Below, in pieces: positions 27,094 through 37,470 of a DNA stretch of 64,000 nucleotides (within the stretch, counting starts at the first letter, position 1; each line of letters begins with the position of its first letter). Under the pieces are notes generated by a model. It searched no databases and was not told the DNA's origin. It was given only the letters and a program-made list of their open reading frames with translations. This stretch comes from an uncultured Pelagibacteraceae bacterium (lineage in GTDB: Bacteria > Pseudomonadota > Alphaproteobacteria > Pelagibacterales > Pelagibacteraceae), in NCBI GenBank assembly GCA_902624315.1, contig CACNXC010000001.1, forward strand, positions 1-64,000, read 5' to 3'. Position numbers and translations under genes: made by a program.

Positions 27094-27879
27094 ATGATAA
27101 AAAAATTATTAATAATTGTATTTACAACCCTTGCGCTAACTCTAAATGTCAACGCCGGGTCTGATGGAAATTTAATATTAAAAAAAAATGAACCTTCAGA
27201 AGTAAAAGATTGTTTTGAAAAAATTAATCGAGCAACTTTTGCATTTAATCAAACTTTAGATGGTGTTATTTTTAAACCTGCTGCGTCATTATATAGAAAA
27301 CTTCCTTCACCAGTTAAAACTGGAGTTAGTAATTCTTTAGAAAATGTTTCTCATTTATTAACAATACCAAACAATGTTTTACAAGGGGATTTCAAACAAG
27401 CTGGAATTAATACTGGAAGATTTGTTATAAATACAACATTAGGTATTTTAGGAATTTTTGATGTTGCGCAGTATCTAGGACTAACAAATTATGCAAAAGA
27501 AGACTATGGTCAATCTTTAGCAAAAGCAGGAGTCGGTCCAGGTTGTTATATTGTTTTACCAGTTTTAGGTCCCAGTACAGTTAGAGATACAATCGCTTCA
27601 ACATTTAATTACTTTGGAGGTGATCCTTGGTATAATATTACTGTTGGTAAAGACACTCAATATTTTGAAAATTCAGATTATTATTTTTCAAAAGGTGCAT
27701 CTGGTGTAGATTTCAGAGCCAAAAATTACGACTCAATTGAAAACTTAGAAAACAATTCATTAGATTTTTACGCGTCAGTTAAAAGTTTATACTTACAAGA
27801 TCGACAACAAAAAATTCTGAACTCAAGAAAAATAGTAAATACCCAAGATGATAGTGACTGGGAAGAAATAAGCCAATAA
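27094..27879 (+). CDS. mlaA: MlaA (VacJ) family outer-membrane lipid protein
   Basis: In E. coli MlaA is an outer-membrane lipoprotein that removes surface phospholipids and passes them to MlaC. The family core is clear: FEKINRATFAFNQTLD, PVKTGVSNSLENV, LLTIPNNVLQGDF, NTTLGILGIFDVA, KEDYGQSLAKAGVG, GPSTVRDTIA. A signal peptide (about residues 1-21) is visible, but there is no lipobox cysteine at its cleavage site; the only nearby cysteine is at about residue 40. mlaC follows after 10 bases. The transporter genes mlaFEDB are not in this window. Confidence 0.9.
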   Translation: MIKKLLIIVFTTLALTLNVNAGSDGNLILKKNEPSEVKDCFEKINRATFAFNQTLDGVIFKPAASLYRKLPSPVKTGVSNSLENVSHLLTIPNNVLQGDFKQAGINTGRFVINTTLGILGIFDVAQYLGLTNYAKEDYGQSLAKAGVGPGCYIVLPVLGPSTVRDTIASTFNYFGGDPWYNITVGKDTQYFENSDYYFSKGASGVDFRAKNYDSIENLENNSLDFYASVKSLYLQDRQQKILNSRKIVNTQDDSDWEEISQ

Positions 27880-27889
27880 AAATAACAGT

Positions 27890-28480
27890 ATGAATAAAAA
27901 AAAAATTATTTTAGTAGTTTTTTTTTTCTTTTTATCATTAAGCAGCTCCTTCTCAATTGAAGCCGATGTATTTGTGCAATCAACTGTTAATAGAGCATCA
28001 AAAATACTTTCTGAAAATTTGTCGAAAGATGAAAAAATTGAAAAACTAAAAATAATCGCTGAAGAGACAGTTGATATAAGGGGTATCGGTTTCTATACAC
28101 TTGGATCTGTAAGAAAAAACCTGGATGATGACCAGAAAAAAAAATACTCAAGATTATTTAGGGAATATTTTCTAAAGAGCTTCTCTAGTAGGTTATCTGA
28201 GTATACAAATCCAGAAATTGATGTTTTATCAAAAGAGGTCCTTAGCGAGAACTATACAATTGTAAATAGTCTTTTGAAAGGTACTTCTGAAAGACCCGAG
28301 GTCAAGATTGATTGGAGAGTTTACACTAAAAATCCAGAAAATCCCTTGATTAGAGATTTAATTATTGAGGGTTTGAGCTTAGCTAGAACTCAAAAAGAGG
28401 AGTTTGCATCTATTTTGAACTCAAACGATAATGATATAAATTCATTGTTTAAAACATTAGAAGAATTTTCAAAAAATTAA
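27890..28480 (+). CDS. mlaC: MlaC family periplasmic lipid-binding protein
   Basis: Periplasmic shuttle carrying phospholipid between MlaA and the MlaFEDB complex. A signal peptide covers about residues 1-23. The body matches the Ttg2D/MlaC pattern: an N-terminal helix region, then DIRGIGFYTLGSVRKNL, FREYFLKSFSSRLSEY, KIDWRVYTKNP and RDLIIEGLSLARTQKEEF. At 196 residues it is typical in size. Pairing with mlaA supports the call. Its stop is only nine bases from the 3' end of the opposing tRNA gene. Confidence 0.88.
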   Translation: MNKKKIILVVFFFFLSLSSSFSIEADVFVQSTVNRASKILSENLSKDEKIEKLKIIAEETVDIRGIGFYTLGSVRKNLDDDQKKKYSRLFREYFLKSFSSRLSEYTNPEIDVLSKEVLSENYTIVNSLLKGTSERPEVKIDWRVYTKNPENPLIRDLIIEGLSLARTQKEEFASILNSNDNDINSLFKTLEEFSKN

Positions 28481-28489
28481 TGAATAGTT

Positions 28490-28566
28490 TGGTGGGCCCG
28501 CCAGGACTCGAACCTGGGACCAATACATTATGAGTGTACTGCTCTAACCAACTGAGCTACAGGCCC
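28490..28566 (-). tRNA. tRNA with CAU anticodon, probably tRNA-Ile2
   Basis: A complete cloverleaf with encoded CCA: acceptor GGGCCTG/CGGGCCC, canonical D-loop with GG, anticodon loop CUCAUAA, and T-loop UUCGAGU. CAU could mean elongator Met or the lysidine-modified Ile2. The GGGCC acceptor and the UUGGUC variable region resemble tRNA-Ile2 more than elongator tRNA-Met. The identity would be settled by TilS recognition features or by comparison with the other CAU tRNAs of the genome. Confidence 0.9.
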
Positions 28567-28621
28567 TAAAACAATCTTTCTACTTTGTTTTTAAATTTTT
28601 ATCAATAAACAAAACTTATCT

Positions 28622-28696
28622 TGGTGGGCCGTGTTGGTTACGCTCCAACTACCCCTGCAATGTCAATGCAGTACTCTACTATTGAGCTAACGGCCC
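28622..28696 (-). tRNA. tRNA-Val(GAC) with non-canonical elbow
   Basis: All four stems pair: acceptor GGGCCGT/ACGGCCC, D-stem GCTC/GAGT, anticodon stem CTGCA/TGCAG around loop TTGACAT (anticodon GAC, valine), T-stem GTTGG/CCAAC, and an encoded CCA. The D-loop is AATAGTA, so only one of the invariant G18-G19 pair remains. The T-loop is AGCGTAA instead of TTCRANN: T54, T55 and A58 are all replaced, while C56 and G57 stay. The other two tRNAs in the window are canonical. The perfect stems argue against a decayed pseudogene. Confidence 0.82.
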
Positions 28697-28706
28697 AAAA
28701 TCAATC

Positions 28707-30533
28707 TTAACTTTCTAAGAAACTTTTTAATTGTTTTGATCTACTAGGATGTTTTAATTTTCTGAGTGCTTTTGCTTCTATCTGACGAATTCTTTCTCTA
28801 GTGACGGAAAACTGCAAACCCACTTCCTCCAAAGTATGGTCAGTATTCATTCCTACCCCAAATCTCATTCTTAAAACTCTTTCCTCTCTTGGTGTTAAAG
28901 TTGATAATATTTTAGTTGTAGCTTCTCCTAAATTTGATTTAATTGCTTGTTCAAGAGGAGCTAGCGCTTTTGTATCTTCTATAAAATCACCTAAACTGCT
29001 GTCTTCCTCATCACCAACAGGCTTTTCAAGAGACACTGGTTCTTTGGAAATTTTTAAAACTTTTCTTACTTTATCTAATGGCATCCTTAGTTTTTTTGCC
29101 AGTTCCTCTGGAGTTGCTTCTCTGCCAAACTCACTTAAAATAAGTCTTTGAGTTCTAACAATTTTATTAATTGTTTCGATCATATGAACTGGAATTCTAA
29201 TTGTTCTAGCTTGGTCAGCTATTGATCTTGTAATTGCTTGCCTAATCCACCATGTGGCATATGTAGAAAACTTATAACCTCTTCTATATTCGAATTTGTC
29301 AACTGCTTTCATTAATCCTATATTACCTTCTTGAATTAAATCTAAAAACTGTAATCCTCTGTTTGTATATTTTTTAGCAATTGAAATAACTAATCTTAAG
29401 TTTGCCTCAACCATCTCTTTTTTTGCAATTCTGGACTCCTTTTCTCCTTTTTGAACTCTGCTTACTAATTTTTTAAAATCCGTAACTGACATCCCTATTT
29501 TGTTACTAAATTCAATTAATCTTTCTCTAATATCTTTAAACTTTTCCTTATTCTTAGAGAAAAATTGTTTCCAGGTTGAATTTGTGTCTAAGAATTTTTT
29601 TAGATTTGGATTAATTTCATTTCCAATATAAAATTTTAAAAATTCATTTCTTGGAATTTTATTGTCCATAGCTAATCTCAACAGATTTCCCTCTAAAGAA
29701 ATAATCTTTTTATTTTCCGCATAATGTTTTTGAACTAATCCCTCTAAAACTGAAGGTGATAGTTGGAGAGATTTTATATCCTCTAAAATTTCATTCACAA
29801 TTTTTTCATAACTTTTTTCTTTAGCTGGGGAAAAAATTTTTGAATTCAAAATACAATCTAGTTTTTCATTTTGATATTTAATTAATTTATTATAATCCTT
29901 AGTTAATTTATGAACTGTCTTAAGAACTTTTGGTTTTATTTCAGTCTCCATTGCAGCTAAAGTAGGATTGAAATCTTCATCACCTTCATCTCCAGAATTA
30001 TCATCTCTATCTTCTTCACCTGAATTTTTTTGTTTGGCGCTTGGACCTGTGGTTTCATCTTCCATATAATTTGTATCAATATCAATGATTTCTCTTACTA
30101 ATATTTCATCTTTTTGGAGTTTTTCATTCCAATCAAAAAATTGTTGTGCGGTTATTGGACTTTGAGATAACGCAATTAACATTACATCTTTTCCAGCTTC
30201 TATTCTTTTCGCAATTGCTATTTCACCTTCTCTCGATAATAGTTCTACTCCCCCCATTTCCCTGAGATACATTCTTATTGGGTCATCGCTTTTTTCAATT
30301 GTCTTTCCCTCTTCTTTTGAGGAGCCCTCTTTTTTTCTTAAAACTTTAAAATCAGATTTTTTTTCAACTAAAGTTATTTTCTCATCTAAAATATGTAGGA
30401 AAGCTTGAGCTAAATTTTGATCTGAAAGATTTCTTTTTCCAAGTGATTTACTTAGTTCTTCATAAGTAATAAAGCCTCTGTGGGTTCCACGACCCATTAA
30501 ACGGGCAAACGATTTTGTAATTATTCTTTCCAC
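28707..30533 (-). CDS. rpoD: Housekeeping sigma factor RpoD
   Basis: Primary sigma-70 factor. Region 1.1 is at the N-terminus ([14 protein letters not shown]), followed by [21 protein letters not shown] (region 1.2), an acidic non-conserved insert (about 150-190), then region 2 ([34 protein letters not shown] and [14 protein letters not shown]), region 3 and region 4 ([11 protein letters not shown] through [17 protein letters not shown]). At 608 residues it is close to the alphaproteobacterial norm. It forms the end of a yqeY-dnaG-rpoD series with a 66-base gap after dnaG, which may hold an additional promoter. Confidence 0.97.
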   Translation of the reverse strand: MERIITKSFARLMGRGTHRGFITYEELSKSLGKRNLSDQNLAQAFLHILDEKITLVEKKSDFKVLRKKEGSSKEEGKTIEKSDDPIRMYLREMGGVELLSREGEIAIAKRIEAGKDVMLIALSQSPITAQQFFDWNEKLQKDEILVREIIDIDTNYMEDETTGPSAKQKNSGEEDRDDNSGDEGDEDFNPTLAAMETEIKPKVLKTVHKLTKDYNKLIKYQNEKLDCILNSKIFSPAKEKSYEKIVNEILEDIKSLQLSPSVLEGLVQKHYAENKKIISLEGNLLRLAMDNKIPRNEFLKFYIGNEINPNLKKFLDTNSTWKQFFSKNKEKFKDIRERLIEFSNKIGMSVTDFKKLVSRVQKGEKESRIAKKEMVEANLRLVISIAKKYTNRGLQFLDLIQEGNIGLMKAVDKFEYRRGYKFSTYATWWIRQAITRSIADQARTIRIPVHMIETINKIVRTQRLILSEFGREATPEELAKKLRMPLDKVRKVLKISKEPVSLEKPVGDEEDSSLGDFIEDTKALAPLEQAIKSNLGEATTKILSTLTPREERVLRMRFGVGMNTDHTLEEVGLQFSVTRERIRQIEAKALRKLKHPSRSKQLKSFLES

Positions 30534-30599
30534 ACTAATATAATTGAATGGTTGTATATAATAGCAAATTTGAAAAAATCCATTATTAATTTAATGGTA

Positions 30600-32378
30600 T
30601 TAATTGATATTTTGCTTTTTTTTCAGCTCTTTTAGCTCGTTAAAAGTTGTCTCACTCAAGTCTTTCGAAAATTTCGATTCTAATTCTTGTATTCTAAATT
30701 CTAAATCATAATTATTCAAATCACGAGCTATATCCTCCAGTAATTCAATAATTTCATGATCCCTATTACTTTTCTTTTTTTGTAAAATATGTTTAATGGG
30801 AGCGAATTTTGTAATTTTATCAATTAATTGAGTATCAATATCTAGTTGATCAACAGATAAATTATTTTCCAAGTTAAGTTTAAATAAAATTTTTTCAAAA
30901 ATTTGTTTATTAACCTCAGAAAATAATTTTATATCTTTAAGCAAATGAATGTGTTTCTGCATCAAATTCAAATTATCAAGGACAAGATAAATTAATGAAA
31001 ATTCTTTTAATTCTACCCCTGACAATGATTGACTTTCGTTAAAGTGCTTTTTGGTCTTTTCTAAAGATCTAGTTTTTTTTGTATAAAAGTTTTTTTGATT
31101 TTGATTTGTATATGGAGTTAATTCAGAAATTTTTTCGATGAAATATTCTAGAACGTATTTTTTTATATAATTATCTTTTATTGTGTTAGCTATGGATCTT
31201 AATTTTTTTTCAAAAATTGCCATGGAAGACGGATTATTTTGAGTATTTTTTTTATAATGATTAAATATAAATTGATGTATTGATATCTTATTTTGTTTTG
31301 AATAATTAAAAAAATATTTTTTACCATTTTTATTAACAAAACTATCTGGATCTTCTCGATCTGGTAAAAATAAAAATGATATTTGCTTTTCAGGTTTCAT
31401 ATCTTTGATTGAATTTTCTGCAGCTCTTAAGGCTGCCTTATAACCACTCTCATCACCATCAAAACAAATAATAATATCATTAAAAAACTGATTGAGAGTA
31501 AATATTTGTTTATCTGTTAAAGAAGTACCTAAATTAGCAACAGCATTTTCTATTCCATTTTTACTTAAACCCACAACGTCCATATAGCCCTCAACTAAAA
31601 AAATATTTTCAAACTTATTAGACAATTTTCTTGCTAAATCTAAATTGTATAAATTGGATCCTTTTTTAAAGAACAATGTTTCCGGAGAATTAACATACTT
31701 AGCAAGAAAGTCACTTTTTTCAATTATTCTTCCTCCCAAAGCGATTGGCTGTCCTGAAATATTATTGATTGGAAAAATTAATCTTCCTCTAAATCTTTCA
31801 ACATAATTATTCTTTTTTTCATCTAAATAAAATAATCCTGTTTCTAACAAATCATCAATTTGATAATCTTTTTTTAATTCTTCAAATAAATTTGGATTCT
31901 TTTCTATAAAACCGATTTTAAATTTTTTAACTTGATCTTTATCAAGTGATCTATTTCTTAAATAATCTCTTGCTTTAGAATATTTTTCATTTTTCAAAAG
32001 TTGATTATGATAAAAGTCCACATATTCTAAAAAAATAGATGAGTATATTTTCCACTTTTTTTCTCTTTCTTCATCTTGTTTCGAAAAAATATAGGGTTGC
32101 ATACCGGCTAAATTTGCCAAGTGCTTTACAGCCTCACCAAATTTAAAATTTTGAGTTTTCATTACAAAGTCAAAGATATTTCCGTGTTCGGATGTCGCAA
32201 AACAATGATAAAATTCTTTTTCATCATTTACAGTAAAGGATGGGGTTTTTTCATTTTTAAATGGCGAAAGACCAACGTATTCTTTACCTCTTTTTTTTAG
32301 ACTGACATATTTTGAAACTACTGTTGAAACTTTTAATCTTGTTTTAATTTCCTCTAAATATTCTTTTGGGTATTTCAT
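30600..32378 (-). CDS. dnaG: DNA primase DnaG with degenerate zinc ribbon
   Basis: Synthesises RNA primers for replication. The polymerase domain is intact: TOPRIM elements VEGYMDVVGL and CFDGDESGYKAALRA, plus RFRGRLIFPI and NSPETLFFKK. The N-terminal zinc-binding domain keeps its layout (KYVSLKKRGKEYVGL then KTPSFTV and FYHCF), but the four ligands C-H-C-C have become S38, K41, C59 and T62. Zinc binding by this site is therefore unlikely. At 592 residues the length is normal, with a C-terminal helicase-interaction region. It begins three bases after yqeY, so the two are probably cotranscribed. Confidence 0.95.
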   Translation of the reverse strand: MKYPKEYLEEIKTRLKVSTVVSKYVSLKKRGKEYVGLSPFKNEKTPSFTVNDEKEFYHCFATSEHGNIFDFVMKTQNFKFGEAVKHLANLAGMQPYIFSKQDEEREKKWKIYSSIFLEYVDFYHNQLLKNEKYSKARDYLRNRSLDKDQVKKFKIGFIEKNPNLFEELKKDYQIDDLLETGLFYLDEKKNNYVERFRGRLIFPINNISGQPIALGGRIIEKSDFLAKYVNSPETLFFKKGSNLYNLDLARKLSNKFENIFLVEGYMDVVGLSKNGIENAVANLGTSLTDKQIFTLNQFFNDIIICFDGDESGYKAALRAAENSIKDMKPEKQISFLFLPDREDPDSFVNKNGKKYFFNYSKQNKISIHQFIFNHYKKNTQNNPSSMAIFEKKLRSIANTIKDNYIKKYVLEYFIEKISELTPYTNQNQKNFYTKKTRSLEKTKKHFNESQSLSGVELKEFSLIYLVLDNLNLMQKHIHLLKDIKLFSEVNKQIFEKILFKLNLENNLSVDQLDIDTQLIDKITKFAPIKHILQKKKSNRDHEIIELLEDIARDLNNYDLEFRIQELESKFSKDLSETTFNELKELKKKQNIN

Positions 32379-32380
32379 GA

Positions 32381-32842
32381 CTACTTATTAAGTAATTGTT
32401 TAATTAGCGCACCTGCTTTGGAGAAATCAATCTCATCAGCATGTTGTTTTTTTAATTCTCCCATAACTTTGCCCATATCTTTTACTGAATTAGCACCTAC
32501 TTTAGATATTATCTCTTCACATATTTTTTTTGTATCTTCCTCATTTAATTGTTTTGGTAAAAAACTTGATAAAATATCATATTCATTTTGCTCAACTTCC
32601 AAAAGATCAGACCGATTATTTTTTTTATAAATTTCAATTGATTCGGCTCTTTGTTTCATCATCTTCTTAAATAATTTTTTAATATCGTCATCATCAGTCT
32701 CCTTTTTATTTGGACCAGATCTATTTAAGATATCCAAATCCTTGATGGAGGATAGAATTAACCTGTAAGTTGAGATTTTGGTTTTATCTTTTGATTTAAG
32801 CGACTTTTTATATTCGGTTTCTATGGTCTCTTTTAAGGACAT
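32381..32842 (-). CDS. GatB/YqeY domain protein
   Basis: A 153-residue protein of the YqeY family, whose fold matches the tail domain of the tRNA-dependent amidotransferase subunit GatB. Recognisable segments are KISTYRLILSSIKDLDI near the start, MMKQRAESIEIYKKNNR, and the C-terminal DMGKVMGELKKQHADEIDFSKAG stretch. It frequently precedes dnaG and rpoD, as here, but its biochemical function is not established. It is transcribed away from carA across a 125-base gap that must hold promoters for both. Confidence 0.88.
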   Translation of the reverse strand: MSLKETIETEYKKSLKSKDKTKISTYRLILSSIKDLDILNRSGPNKKETDDDDIKKLFKKMMKQRAESIEIYKKNNRSDLLEVEQNEYDILSSFLPKQLNEEDTKKICEEIISKVGANSVKDMGKVMGELKKQHADEIDFSKAGALIKQLLNK

Positions 32843-32967
32843 AATTTTTAATCTACTTTAAAGAAAAAATTCTTCAAAAGAAAAATTGTTTTTTTACAAT
32901 TTTATAATACATCTCTGTTGCGATAATAAACCTTTTATTGTATTAACCTTTAACTCATGAGTTGTAA

Positions 32968-34161
32968 TTGATCAAAAAAGCAAAAAAAAATAGCTCAAAA
33001 ATTTCACAAACACATACAGGTATTTTAGTTCTTGAAAATAAGAAAGTTTTTAAAGGTATAGGAATTGGTTACGAAGGCGTTGCGACAGGAGAGGTGTGTT
33101 TTAATACGTCTTTAACTGGCTATCAAGAGATCATATCTGACCCCTCTTATGCAGGTCAAATTATTAATTTTACTTTTCCTCACATTGGAAATGTTGGAAC
33201 AAATCATGAGGATCATGAGTCAGATAAAATCTGGACTAAAGGAGTAATTTTTAATTCTGAAATAACTAATCCCTCAAATTATAGATCATTTTCACATTTA
33301 GATTATTGGCTTAAAAAAAACAAAATTATTGGTATCACTGGATTAGATACTAGAAATCTTACAAATTTTATTAGAGATAAAGGAGCCCCTAAAGGTACAA
33401 TTTGTTATTCAAATAAAGGAAAATTCAGTATTAACAAACTTACAAATACAACATTAAAATGGAGTGGTTTAAAAAATTTAGATCTTGCAGAGGTCGTATC
33501 CACCAGAAAAAATTATATTTGGAAAGGGCTTAAAACTTGGAAAAAAGAAACTGGTTTTGAGAAAAATAAAAAAAAGTCTTTGCATGTTGTTGCAATTGAC
33601 TATGGAATAAAAAAAAATATTTTAAGATATTTTTCGAACTTTAATTGTAAAGTTACTGTTGTTCCGTGTAAGACTTCTGCAGAAAAAATATTGAGTCTTA
33701 AGCCAAATGGAATTTTTTTATCTAATGGGCCTGGGGATCCAGCAGCAACTGGAAAATATGCGATCAACATTATCAAAGACCTAATTAAAAAAAATTTACC
33801 AATATTTGGTATTTGTTTAGGTCATCAAATTCTTGCACTTGCTCTTGGGGGTAAAACAAAAAAAATGAAATTAGGTCATAGAGGAGCAAACCATCCTGTA
33901 AAAAATTTAATTCATGATAATGTTGAAATCACTAGTCAAAATCATGGTTTTGAAGTGGTAAAAGAAACGTTGCCAAAAAATATTAAAGTTACTCACAAGT
34001 CTTTATTTGATGGTAGTATCGAAGGTATAAGATTAAAAAATAAACCAGTATTTTCTGTTCAGTATCATCCAGAGTCAAATCCAGGACCACAAGATAGTGT
34101 TTATTTATTTAAAGAATTTATTCATAACATAAAAAAAAATGCCAAAAAGAAAAGACATTAA
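32968..34161 (+). CDS. carA: Carbamoyl-phosphate synthase small subunit
   Basis: Glutamine amidotransferase subunit that supplies ammonia to CarB for pyrimidine and arginine synthesis. The N-terminal CPSase domain ([15 protein letters not shown]) is followed by a class I glutaminase domain with the nucleophile cysteine in [11 protein letters not shown] and the histidine and glutamate in [10 protein letters not shown]. At 397 residues its length is normal. The start is TTG at 32968; the nearest upstream ATG (32957) runs into a stop after three codons. It overlaps carB by 23 bases. Confidence 0.95.
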   Translation: MIKKAKKNSSKISQTHTGILVLENKKVFKGIGIGYEGVATGEVCFNTSLTGYQEIISDPSYAGQIINFTFPHIGNVGTNHEDHESDKIWTKGVIFNSEITNPSNYRSFSHLDYWLKKNKIIGITGLDTRNLTNFIRDKGAPKGTICYSNKGKFSINKLTNTTLKWSGLKNLDLAEVVSTRKNYIWKGLKTWKKETGFEKNKKKSLHVVAIDYGIKKNILRYFSNFNCKVTVVPCKTSAEKILSLKPNGIFLSNGPGDPAATGKYAINIIKDLIKKNLPIFGICLGHQILALALGGKTKKMKLGHRGANHPVKNLIHDNVEITSQNHGFEVVKETLPKNIKVTHKSLFDGSIEGIRLKNKPVFSVQYHPESNPGPQDSVYLFKEFIHNIKKNAKKKRH

Positions 34162-37100
34162 AAAAATATTAGTTGTAGGAGCTGGCCCAATCATCATCGG
34201 ACAAGCATGTGAATTTGATTATTCTGGAACACAAGCTTGCAAAGCTCTTAAAGATGAAGGCTACAAGGTAATTTTGATAAATTCTAATCCTGCAACTATC
34301 ATGACAGATCCAGATGTTGCAGACAAAACCTATGTTGAACCAATAACTTTAGATATTTTAGAAAAAATTCTTAAAAAAGAAAGACCTGATGCAATTCTTC
34401 CTACAATGGGAGGTCAAACTGCTCTTAATCTAGCTATGGAGGCTGAAAAAAAAGGGATTTTAAAAAAATATAAAATTGAACTTATTGGAGCTAATTCAAA
34501 AGCAATTTCTAACGCTGAAGATAGAAAAAAATTTAGAAAAAATATGATAGCAATTGGTTTAGACTTACCTAAATCCGAAATCGTAAATAACAATAATCAA
34601 GCTACAAAGGTTCTAAAAAAAATTGGTTTGCCTGCAATCATAAGACCCGCTTTTACACTTGGTGGGCTTGGTGGAGGAATAGCAAAAACAAAGAAGGAAT
34701 ATTTTAAAATTGTAAAAAACGGACTACATGAGTCACCTGTTAGCCAAGTTTTGGTTGAAGAATGCTTGGAGGGTTGGAAAGAATTTGAGATGGAAGTCGT
34801 TAGAGATAAGAGAGATAACTGTATCATTATTTGTTCCATTGAGAATATTGATCCAATGGGAATACACACGGGTGACTCAGTTACAGTTGCACCAGCACTA
34901 ACTCTCACTGATAAAGAATACCAGGTCATGAGAAATGCATCTATCGCATGTTTAAGAAAGATTGGGGTTGAGACAGGTGGATCCAATGTTCAATTCGCAA
35001 TTAATCCTAAAAATGGACGAATGGTTATAATTGAAATGAACCCACGTGTATCAAGATCATCAGCTTTGGCGTCCAAAGCAACTGGATTTCCAATTGCAAA
35101 AGTGGCAGCAAAATTGGCTGTCGGATATACTTTGGATGAACTAAAAAATGAAATTACTAAAATTACCCCTGCATCTTTTGAACCAAGTATAGATTATGTA
35201 GTTACCAAGATACCAAGATTTACTTTTGAAAAATTTTCATCCTCTCAAGCCACTCTTGGCACTTCAATGAAATCTGTTGGTGAAGCTATGGCAATAGGGA
35301 GAAATTTTAAAGAGTCTCTTCAAAAAGCTTTAATATCATTAGAAACTGGTTTCTCGGGCCTTGATAGAATATTTAATTTATCAAAACGACAAATTGAGAA
35401 AAAATTAAAAGAAAATATTCCAAACAAAATTTTACTGGTTGCTGAAGGTGTTAGAAAAAAAATCAGTTTAGACAGGATTTTTAAATTATCTAAAATTGAC
35501 CCATGGTTTCTAGGTCAAATTAAAGAAATTGTTGATTGTGAAATAAATTTAAAAAAAATAGGATTACCAAGAAATTTTACAGAATTTAATAGGGTTAAAT
35601 CTATAGGTTTCTCAGACAAAAAATTATCAGAATTAACAAATCTTTCTGAGGATGTTGTAAGAAAAAAGAGGATAGCACTTAAAATATTACCTGTTTACAA
35701 AAAAGTTGACACTTGTGCTGCTGAATTTAAATCTTTCACTCCGTACATGTATTCAACTTATCAAAGAAACTTTTCAATAGTTTCAGAATGTGAAGCAGAG
35801 CCGACTAGTAAAAAAAAGATAATTATTCTAGGGGGGGGACCAAATAGAATTGGTCAAGGAATAGAATTTGATTATTGCTGTTGCCAAGCAAGCTTTTCTT
35901 TAAAAGACGCTGGTTTTGAAACAATCATGGTAAATTGTAATCCTGAGACAGTCTCTACCGATTACGATACCAGTGATCGACTTTATTTTGAACCTTTAAA
36001 AGAAGAATTCATTTTTAATATCATCAAAAAAGAACAAATGAATGGAAACTTAATTGGTATAATTGCCCAGTTTGGAGGACAAACTCCAATTAAACTTTCT
36101 AAATTTTTACATCAAAATAAATTACCTATTTTAGGAACTCAATACAGCTCTATAGATTTAGCAGAGGATAGAGATAGATTTAGAAATTTATTAAATAAAT
36201 TAAAATTAAAACAAGCAGAAAGTGGAATTGCCAAAACTTATAAAGAAGCGATCAAGATTGCTGATAAAATTGGATTACCTTTAATGGTAAGACCTTCATA
36301 TGTTTTAGGTGGAAGAGCAATGGAAATAGTTTATGAAAAAGGTCAATTAAGAAATTTTATTGAAGAAGCATTTAAAGCTGCAGAAAAAAATCCAATTTTA
36401 ATTGATAAATTTATTGATCATGCAATGGAAGTTGATGTTGATGCAATATCTGATGGTAAAGAGGTATATGTAGCCGGTATTATGCAGCATATTGAAGAAG
36501 CTGGTATTCATTCTGGGGATTCTGCTTGTAGTTTGCCTCCAATATCTATTAAACCATTTTTAATAAAGGAAATAAAAAATCAAACTAAAAGACTAGCGTT
36601 AGCTTTAAATGTCAAAGGTTTCATGAATATCCAATTTGCAATAAAAAAAGATGAGATTTATGTGATTGAAGTAAATCCTCGAGCTAGTAGAACTGTGCCC
36701 TTTGTATCTAAAGCGAAAGGTTTGCCATTAGCGAAAATTGCATCAAGAGTAATGGCTGGAGAGAAATTATTCAAATTCAATTTAAAGGAAAAATCGAAAG
36801 GAATGTACGCAGTAAAAGAAGCAGTATTTCCTTTTAATAAATTTCCAAATAGCGACTTACTTCTTGGTCCAGAAATGAAATCAACTGGTGAGGTAATGGG
36901 GTTTGATAAAAATTTTGGCATGGCATTTGCAAAAAGTCAAATTGCTGCTGCGAATTCACTTCCAAAAAATGGTCTTGCATTTATATCTTTGAAAAACTCT
37001 CATAAAGATGAGGGGATAGGTCTTGCTAAAGATTTAATTAAATTAAATTTTAAGTTAAGTGCAACAAAAGGCACTGCAGAGTACATTCGAAAACATGGAA

Positions 37101-37366
37101 TGAAGTGTAAAATTATAAATAAAGTCAGCAGTGGAACACCTCACATAGTAGATATTTTAGACTCAAAAAAAATAGCTCTTGTAATTAATACTGGCGGAGG
37201 AAACAGTGAGCATCGAATTAACGATGCTATTGCACTAAGAAGAGCAACTTTAAAAAATAAAGTTCCGTATTGTACAAATATGTCAACTGCGCAAGCGTGT
37301 TTGGAGGCAATAAAATCTCTTAAATCAAAAAAACTTGATATCATTGCACTGCAAGAACTAAAATAA
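34139..37366 (+). CDS. carB: Carbamoyl-phosphate synthase large subunit
   Basis: Two homologous ATP-grasp halves (about 1-550 and 551-930) that form carboxyphosphate and carbamoyl phosphate, followed by a C-terminal allosteric domain. Repeats are visible in pairs: [19 protein letters not shown] and [31 protein letters not shown] and [31 protein letters not shown] and [19 protein letters not shown]. The length of 1075 residues is typical. It starts inside carA. Confidence 0.97.
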   Translation: MPKRKDIKKILVVGAGPIIIGQACEFDYSGTQACKALKDEGYKVILINSNPATIMTDPDVADKTYVEPITLDILEKILKKERPDAILPTMGGQTALNLAMEAEKKGILKKYKIELIGANSKAISNAEDRKKFRKNMIAIGLDLPKSEIVNNNNQATKVLKKIGLPAIIRPAFTLGGLGGGIAKTKKEYFKIVKNGLHESPVSQVLVEECLEGWKEFEMEVVRDKRDNCIIICSIENIDPMGIHTGDSVTVAPALTLTDKEYQVMRNASIACLRKIGVETGGSNVQFAINPKNGRMVIIEMNPRVSRSSALASKATGFPIAKVAAKLAVGYTLDELKNEITKITPASFEPSIDYVVTKIPRFTFEKFSSSQATLGTSMKSVGEAMAIGRNFKESLQKALISLETGFSGLDRIFNLSKRQIEKKLKENIPNKILLVAEGVRKKISLDRIFKLSKIDPWFLGQIKEIVDCEINLKKIGLPRNFTEFNRVKSIGFSDKKLSELTNLSEDVVRKKRIALKILPVYKKVDTCAAEFKSFTPYMYSTYQRNFSIVSECEAEPTSKKKIIILGGGPNRIGQGIEFDYCCCQASFSLKDAGFETIMVNCNPETVSTDYDTSDRLYFEPLKEEFIFNIIKKEQMNGNLIGIIAQFGGQTPIKLSKFLHQNKLPILGTQYSSIDLAEDRDRFRNLLNKLKLKQAESGIAKTYKEAIKIADKIGLPLMVRPSYVLGGRAMEIVYEKGQLRNFIEEAFKAAEKNPILIDKFIDHAMEVDVDAISDGKEVYVAGIMQHIEEAGIHSGDSACSLPPISIKPFLIKEIKNQTKRLALALNVKGFMNIQFAIKKDEIYVIEVNPRASRTVPFVSKAKGLPLAKIASRVMAGEKLFKFNLKEKSKGMYAVKEAVFPFNKFPNSDLLLGPEMKSTGEVMGFDKNFGMAFAKSQIAAANSLPKNGLAFISLKNSHKDEGIGLAKDLIKLNFKLSATKGTAEYIRKHGMKCKIINKVSSGTPHIVDILDSKKIALVINTGGGNSEHRINDAIALRRATLKNKVPYCTNMSTAQACLEAIKSLKSKKLDIIALQELK

Positions 37367-37416
37367 TATTACAATTTAAAGTTGTATAATTTTTTTTCTG
37401 AGGAATAATTGCCCAA

Positions 37417-37444
37417 AATGAATAATCGTTAAGTTGTATTCATT
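37417..37444 (+). terminator. Weak stem-loop after carB, possible terminator
   Basis: AATGAATA (37417-37424) and TATTCATT (37437-37444) form a perfect 8-base stem with a 12-base loop, followed by a T-rich stretch (GAATTTATTTTTT). The stem is almost entirely A-T, so it would be weak. It ends 26 bases before the next start codon and could instead be a leader structure. Confidence 0.3.
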
Positions 37445-37470
37445 GAATTTATTTTTTAAGATTTAATTAT

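Noticed and set aside
28622-28696. tRNA-Val(GAC) as a pseudogene
   Set aside because: All stems pair perfectly, CCA is encoded, and the loop changes at 54/58 look compensatory; decay would be expected to hit stems as well.
37367-37470. Riboswitch between carB and the small membrane protein gene
   Set aside because: Only a weak A-T stem-loop is visible and it does not match any riboswitch core I can recall, so I list it only as a low-confidence stem-loop.
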